Notes under the pieces: generated by a model
Databases searched by the model: none
Told to the model about the DNA's origin: nothing
What the model saw: the letters and a program-made list of their open reading frames with translations, nothing else
Made by a program: the position numbers and the translations under genes
Shown here: positions 57,963-64,000 of the stretch, one piece after another
How the letters are laid out: each line of letters begins with the position of its first letter
Numbering within the stretch: the first letter of the stretch is position 1
From: Linepithema humile
Lineage: Eukaryota; Arthropoda; Insecta; Hymenoptera; Formicidae
DNA length: 64,000 nucleotides
Direction of reading: 5' to 3'
Assembly (NCBI RefSeq): GCF_040581485.1
Contig: NC_090133.1
Coordinates: 18,724,001-18,788,000 of the forward strand

Positions 57963-60900
57963 GTGTACGCTAACGAAAGAGCGATCGAGCTCGTTAACGT
58001 CCGTCGGGATAATCGATAGTACGACCGCACCGCCTGATTATCGAACGGGAGAAGGGAAAATAGCTCCCTGCACCAAGAATAAATATTTGGATGCGGCACG
58101 GGAGCCCGTCCGGCGACTCTGCCGGCGCGATGTAGGATAAAGTAACGTGCATTATAAAAATATTGGCAAAGTAATTCAGTTTGTAGCGTCTAGCAATTAG
58201 CGGTTACTCTTTTCATAAGTAATAGCGCGACATTGTATGTCGTCAATAGTGTGATATTAATCTGTATGTAGGATTTTTATACCGCGAATGATACATCTTA
58301 ATAATTACAGAAATTATTCTGTAAATCATAAGTTATAATCTGCCTACACACTATCGGATTTCATGTAATTAAATGCGTAAAACTATTAGAAAGTAAATAT
58401 CTTAACTCTTACAATAACAAAAACTATTTTAGTTCCTCAAATAATTTTATAGTTGAAAATATTAGGCAATTATTGGCTATATTTATGAGATATTTTTCTA
58501 CAACACACTGCGTTATGTGTTTGTGATCGAAGAAAAATTTCCCATTGGCGTTTTCATATGAGACAGAGAGGGACCAAGGCTGCTGAGGGAAACTCTTTTT
58601 GAAATTCACACGACGGATTTTCCGATCATTTGCGAGTGAAATAGTCGAACGATGGAGCGATGTCGGCCGCACCTGCGAGAAGATATTTCAGATCGCAACG
58701 ACGGCAGGCGTACGCGCGCGGAAAAATCGTATTTTCTTTGCATCTGCCAATCAGACTAGCGCTTTCAAAGCCCCCCTTTAAGCTAAGTCACATAAAACTG
58801 GTTCTGGTCCAAATAAAAATATCGCAGCGTCACTCTTCAATTTCCGTTGCACGTCTGCCTATGTAGTATAAGCTCAAATTTGACATGCGATATTTTCGTC
58901 GAAATTCACTTTGTAGAAATTTTATATCCCGCCAATATCAGGAATCGTATGTTATCAATACGTCACTCGCCGCGTGTGAATATTTTCATTGTATTATTTT
59001 CTAATACATACATTCCTCGTTCATCGAACTTACTTGATTTATTATTATTATTTCAATTAGTTTTAATTTTCATAGAACTTAAAGTTCGCTATAATTGTGC
59101 ATAAATTAATATTTGCTCCAATTCTGATATCAAATTAATATCATTTTTTATATATACACATGTATTAACATTTATTCTTAACATAAAGAATTATAAAATA
59201 ACTAATGTAAAAAATAGAAAATTAAAATTAATATTTTATTGGTGAATAAAATTACGCGATTAAATATATATGCTGAATTTTTCATTAAAATTATGTGGAA
59301 AAGATTCATTTAATTAAACTATTAATTATTCATTTCTCTTGTTCCACATTTTCATCATATAATGGACGTAACAATAGATTGTCTCGATTGTTTGACTTAT
59401 TAATGAGTATATTTATCCAAAAGTGCTCGATATTCTCGCGATCGCTATTCAGTTTATCTATTTGCAGCTAAAATTGTACACTATGCAAATGTGTACAAAC
59501 GGCCATCAATGCAGTTATGCCGTCAGTGACAGAAAAAGTACGAAAATGTTTGCACGGCAAACTACGCGATTGTATAGCGCTGTCGGCGGAAAACGATGCT
59601 TAAACGAGGTGTCAATGAAAAGAGAAACGACAAGAATGTCCATTCGGCATAAATATTAGTTTGCGGGATAAAACGAATCAAAGTTACAACTTGTAATCGA
59701 TATAAAATGTGATTAAATATAAAATTATTTGTTTCGCGGAAAAAGTTGAGAAAATTCAAGTAAAAAATAACAGATTTTAAAAAAATGTCAAACATTTACA
59801 ATTCCATTCCACTTTTCTCTGTTCCGTTAATTCAATGGCTATAAATACAAGTTGAAATTAACACGTATTTATAAAATAATATATAATATAAGCATGATTC
59901 TAATCGCTTCGTCAACAATATACAAAAAAATTCGGAAAAAATCAGAGGAAATTTTTGACATGCAATTCGGCTCGTTGACCCCTTCAAGCCCGTTGACCCC
60001 CGTTGTTTCAAACATGGATCCTAGCTCGCGGTGCGATCTCGCGGGTATTCATTTAAAAGCTCGCACGACGGTAATATTCGAAAGCATAAATATCACACGT
60101 CGCGCGCGTTTCGTCGCGTTCTCCACGGGCCATAAAAGCGCTCCCGTTTTTCCTGCCATTATCCAGCCGGTACGTCGTCGATGAGACTGGGCATTAGATA
60201 AATACTGGCACGGCGCGGGGGCGAGAGCGCGCGTTAGCCAGCTTTAAAAGGGAATAAAAATATTTATCGAGCAAACTCTGGCGGACCTCCACCACCGCAT
60301 CGCCAGCAGGAGAAGAAAGGGGACGACAGAAAATGGCCCCGTCAGAGAGGGACAGGGGAAAAAAGAAGGCGGAGGCGGAACAGACAACCGAATGAATTTT
60401 GAGTGGAGTATTACTCCACGTATTAGGACCCGCTCGACCTCACAGCAGACTTCGGCGGGGGTGGAAGAGTCGGGGCGTATTATTGGAAAACGGTAAATAT
60501 TTCTCGGCATATACGAAGCCAACGGATATAAAAGGAGAATGAGAAAGGATGGGGAGTGAAAGGGGGGATGAAGTCGAGTGCTGGTGGAATCTTGTTCTAC
60601 GCTACGATTACCGCGCGCGCATCTCCCAGAAAATCGGTCGGCACGATCCGGGGTAAAAGGGGGAGATAAAGGTAAGAAACGAGAAAGTGGGATGGCAGGG
60701 GAGAAGAGCGAATGGAAGTGCTTTGGAGGCCTCGTTTCTCCACGTTGGAATTAAAATCGAACGATCGTTCGCCGCGCGCGAGAGAGAGCGAGCGAGCGAG
60801 ACTGGCGCGCGTTACCTCTACCTCGCATTTCCTTTTTCCTCATTCTCTCTTCGTGTGCGGCATGCACTTCCCTTTTCCCTCCCCTACGCACCCTTTGTCT

Positions 60901-62077
60901 CACGCGCCGCACCTACGGCAATATCGCGAGCGCGCGGCGCAATAAGCGTCGACGATTTTCATACATTACCCGTCGAACAGCTCGATTAGCGTTCGATCGG
61001 TGTTTTCCGGGGCCGCGCGGGAATAAGAGAGGCCACGCTGCAAGAGAAAAAGACCGTACGGCGACTTATTGTTTCCACGGAACGCGGCAGTCAGCGATCG
61101 TATAAGCTCGGTATGCACACGTGACCGTACACCATCGATTACCCCTGCTATTGATCGTTTAACGTTCCGGAGATGATCGTCTCATGAGAATAAAGATCGC
61201 GTTCCTTCTTACTCGATGTTTCTTTCCTTTTTCAAGATAATACCACCATCTGATCTTAATTAATTTTTTACCAATATTAGACAGTGATTTATTTATTAAT
61301 TACGACATAATCAAGTAATACTTAAACACTGTTGTCACAAAATTCGAAGATTTTATGGAATAATAATTTCTCGCGACATCGATGAAATAAATGGCTTGCT
61401 GTGCCTCGTTAATATGAGCAATCGATACGCATTTCATATGATGGACATGCAATGAATATTTTCTCTCTTGGATATGTATAAAATGTTCCGTGCTAAAAGT
61501 ACATGTGTACAAATTTAATGATTTCAGTTTAAAATGACGATATAAAATTGCTCAGAATTTAGATAATTTAATGATTTTTCAATAAATAAATAAAACTATG
61601 TTCAATATATAAACTAAATATAACAGATTATTGGTTGATATTTTAGTTTCAAAATTTTAGTCAGTTTCAGAAACAGCAACATAAAGTATAAAGTTGAAAA
61701 ATTATATTCATTGTATTCATTCTGACACGTAATGCTATTTGTACCGCGCAAAAATCTCGACAAAAATGCAAAAAAAGTTAAAGAATATCAAGAATCTAAA
61801 ATTTATCAAGAATTTTGAATATTCAATAGAGAGAGAAAGATATATATTCTTTCAATATTTGTACTTGATATATAAAGAATAAAAATACGCTGAGGCAAAA
61901 TATACTTTCACTGTCAGATACGTCTGTTTTACTCTGTGCACTCTCTACTTTGTCTTTGTTTCACGTTGCGTCTCAACGGTCGCATTATCGACAGCATGTT
62001 ACGTCGAGCCGCGCGTATCACTTGACGCGACGAGGCAAAGCTAAACACACATCCATCGAGAAGTTTATCGAACGAGA

Positions 62078-62081
<4 letters not shown>
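57963..62081. other. noncoding stretch, no gene recognised
   Basis: AT-rich at 58.1-60.0 and 61.2-61.95 kb. The CpG/purine-rich block at 60.0-61.17 kb contains a (GAGC)n run near 60781-60801. The frames at 59852-60184 and 60687-60989 have no recognised domain. Confidence 0.6.

Positions 62082-62138
<57 letters not shown>
62082..62138. repeat. (GA)n microsatellite, long
   Basis: About 57 bp of GA repeat with a single C interruption near the right end, flanked by CpG-rich sequence. It generates Glu/Arg and Ser/Leu runs in the frames crossing it. Confidence 0.95.
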
Positions 62139-62139
<1 letters not shown>

Positions 62140-62582
62140 AAGTGCAGTCGAACAAACTAGCTCACGGGAACAGTCACGCGGGTTTGAGGCAAAGCGAGTC
62201 GAAAAGAGACGCGAATTACGAGAGCGAGAGCAATCGACGAGAGTGCCGTTTGCGCATTCACAGAAAGGAGACATGAAACGGCAACGCATGTGCAAGCATG
62301 CGACAGCAAGAAGCGGATAAACACGACGGTAAACTCGGAAGCGCTTTGTCCAGCGAGCGTCGCGACGCCCGGTGCCGTTTTCGCGGTGGCTTGAACTGCG
62401 CTTGCTGTGTAAACTGCTTACGTGCCACGCGGGTGAAAACGAGATCCCGGCGTATGTCATAGAGCCCGCAGAAGGAAGTAGAGCCGCGAAATAGTTCCAC
62501 ACGACGCGTGTATGTGTACCGTGTATACCCTAACATCCGCGACCAGTTCACGGTAGACACACTCGTCATTGAAGATAAAGAT

Positions 62583-62587
62583 GAGAG

Positions 62588-62618
<31 letters not shown>

Positions 62619-62639
62619 GGGGGGAGAGAGAGAGAGAGA
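62583..62639. repeat. (GA)n microsatellite, interrupted
   Basis: A GA run with an AAA interruption on the left and a poly-G patch in the middle, 445 bp from the similar tract at 62082. Minus-strand frames of up to 178 codons across both tracts are Ser/Leu artefacts. Confidence 0.9.
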
Positions 62640-64000
62640 AGCGCAATAACGGATAGACAAATATTTGAGCGCTCGTGAGAAACGCGAGTACTATGTAACG
62701 TGCGCTGTGACGAAACGTCAAGCATGGATAATAGAGATAGATAGAATAAAGATAACAGAGAGAGTGTCAGAAAGTCATTTATCATTACATACAAGAGTCA
62801 GAAGAGTTGGATAACCAGAAAAAACTTATCACTACAGTATTTTAATATCTTATTACGCTTGAGATAAAAAATTATTTGCAGAGAAGAAATAATTATTATG
62901 TCCTGTTGCAATCTTTTTATAATAGTTTATCGTGGCGCATATTATGCATTCTCTAATAAAGGATTATATTATTATCTAATTTATTATAACATGTACTGAT
63001 TCGTTAATCATAAGTGATTAACAACGCGCTAGATGAAACAAATTCTAGTATAAAATAGTCGGAGAACAAAGAGCGCCTGATTCGAAGAGTTTAGTGCCGC
63101 AGAAATAATGGATGCTTTTGTAAAACGAATTCGGAAGAGCGATGGCAAGTGTTTGATTTTCCGTCGATGTGCCGCGCACGGAATCACTGCGAACGTACCG
63201 CGATTATCGTAATCGACGTCTCGATAAGCATGGCGAACGACCACCATTTCTCGCCCGTGGCTGATTGTTCTTTTGCAGTCGATCGCGCGTATAATTCGCA
63301 GGCATTGGATGGGAAAATGAGGAAAGAGCAAGAGCGGATGGTGACTTTTGGAATCCACAAGCTGATTATTCTTGAGAGCTTTTCGCAGGAGAATAATCAA
63401 GCGAAGAAAAGAGTTAAAAGAAAGTCCATTATTATTCTGCACGACATGTACGTCCAATCATCATGACATATTTTTATCAACGATAAAAAAATTTAGTTGA
63501 GTTTTAAAACTAAAAAATAGAAAAATGTAATATTTTATCATTTATATCAAATTATTTTAATTGATCTTAACATTAATAGATATTTTCAAATATATTATAT
63601 TCTATAACAATGATTTTTTAAGAAAGATCGGAGATATATAGCTCATGGTTCATTAGTTTCTATATGAATCCGCTCCTACTGAAGAAAACCACCCACAGGA
63701 GATGTTCGAGGATTGAGGACCGGAGATGAGACGAACGAAGGAAGGAAGGGTACTCTCGATAAGGATACGATTGTCCGCATGGGAATTGCATGGCTTCGCG
63801 TTCTCGACCCACCTTGATAACGAGAGAACTACCCAACTGGTGAAAACGTCCGCTGGGATGATACCCCGCTTTTAGCCGCAGAACACTTGCCAAAACACGA
63901 CACGAAACAGAAGACCACGTCAGGTTTGATATTGAGCAGTTTAATATTTTTCTCCGTGGCAACGTTAAATATAAACTCTATAGTTTATTAACGCATATCT
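62640..64000. other. noncoding stretch, no gene recognised
   Basis: AT-rich with moderate GC at 63.1-63.45 and 63.66-63.95 kb. The frames 63029-63457 (minus) and 63149-63466 (plus) overlap fully, which argues against either being coding. TTTTTCTCCGTG at about 63947-63958 resembles one end of the inverted-repeat element, but no second end lies to its left. Confidence 0.55.

Noticed and set aside
62258..62794. 178-codon minus-strand frame
   Set aside because: Largely Ser/Leu repeats encoded by the GA microsatellite at 62583-62639.
63149..63466. Frame containing IVIDVSISM, resembling a VWA metal-binding motif
   Set aside because: Only a few residues match, the Ser/Gly pattern is wrong, the rest shows no VWA fold, and the opposite strand is equally open.
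63944..63958. TTTTTCTCCGTG, similar to the end of the hairpin element
   Set aside because: No inverted partner within the preceding 300 bp. Twelve bases can match by chance in T-rich DNA.

Overview
This is eukaryotic, almost certainly insect, noncoding-rich DNA. The evidence is the absence of any long open reading frame in 64 kb (the longest is about 199 codons, in biased-composition sequence), AT-rich DNA interrupted every 1-3 kb by short GC-rich blocks in which CpG is not depleted, many GA/TC, GT, TA, CGT and GCC microsatellites, and short inverted-repeat transposons. An undepleted, patchy CpG landscape of this kind suits a hymenopteran (ant, bee or wasp). That placement is inference, since no marker gene is present. 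No tRNA, rRNA, CRISPR array, operon or bacterial-type signal was seen.

Layout. 1-13.6 kb: AT-rich DNA with small CpG-rich blocks, one candidate 278-bp intron (1604-1881) and the first copy of an inverted-repeat element (10235-10412). 13.6-15.1 kb: a CpG-rich, repeat-rich block with two strong opposing splice donors and a possible short N-terminal exon on the plus strand. 18.3 kb, minus strand: a strong acceptor fused directly to a donor, with a second donor 49 nt downstream, which fits a recursive splice site or microexon in a long minus-strand intron. 20.4-21.1 kb: two diverged copies of a ~180-bp segment. 23.5 kb and 40.0-40.25 kb: further copies of the inverted-repeat element. 27.9-28.6 kb: two weak candidate plus-strand exons. 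41.0-41.3 kb: a candidate promoter/first exon ending in a strong donor. 51.3-51.6 kb, minus strand: the segment that looks most like real protein-coding sequence, probably a terminal exon with a polyadenylation signal downstream. 42-43, 49, 57-58 and 60-63 kb: long purine-rich tracts.

The simplest reading is a gene-poor interval or very long introns with scattered small exons and regulatory DNA. The genes cannot be named from the sequence alone. I did not find a novel multi-gene system. The most interesting items are the recursive-splice-like site, the diverged tandem duplication, the three-copy inverted-repeat family and the orphan coding exon.
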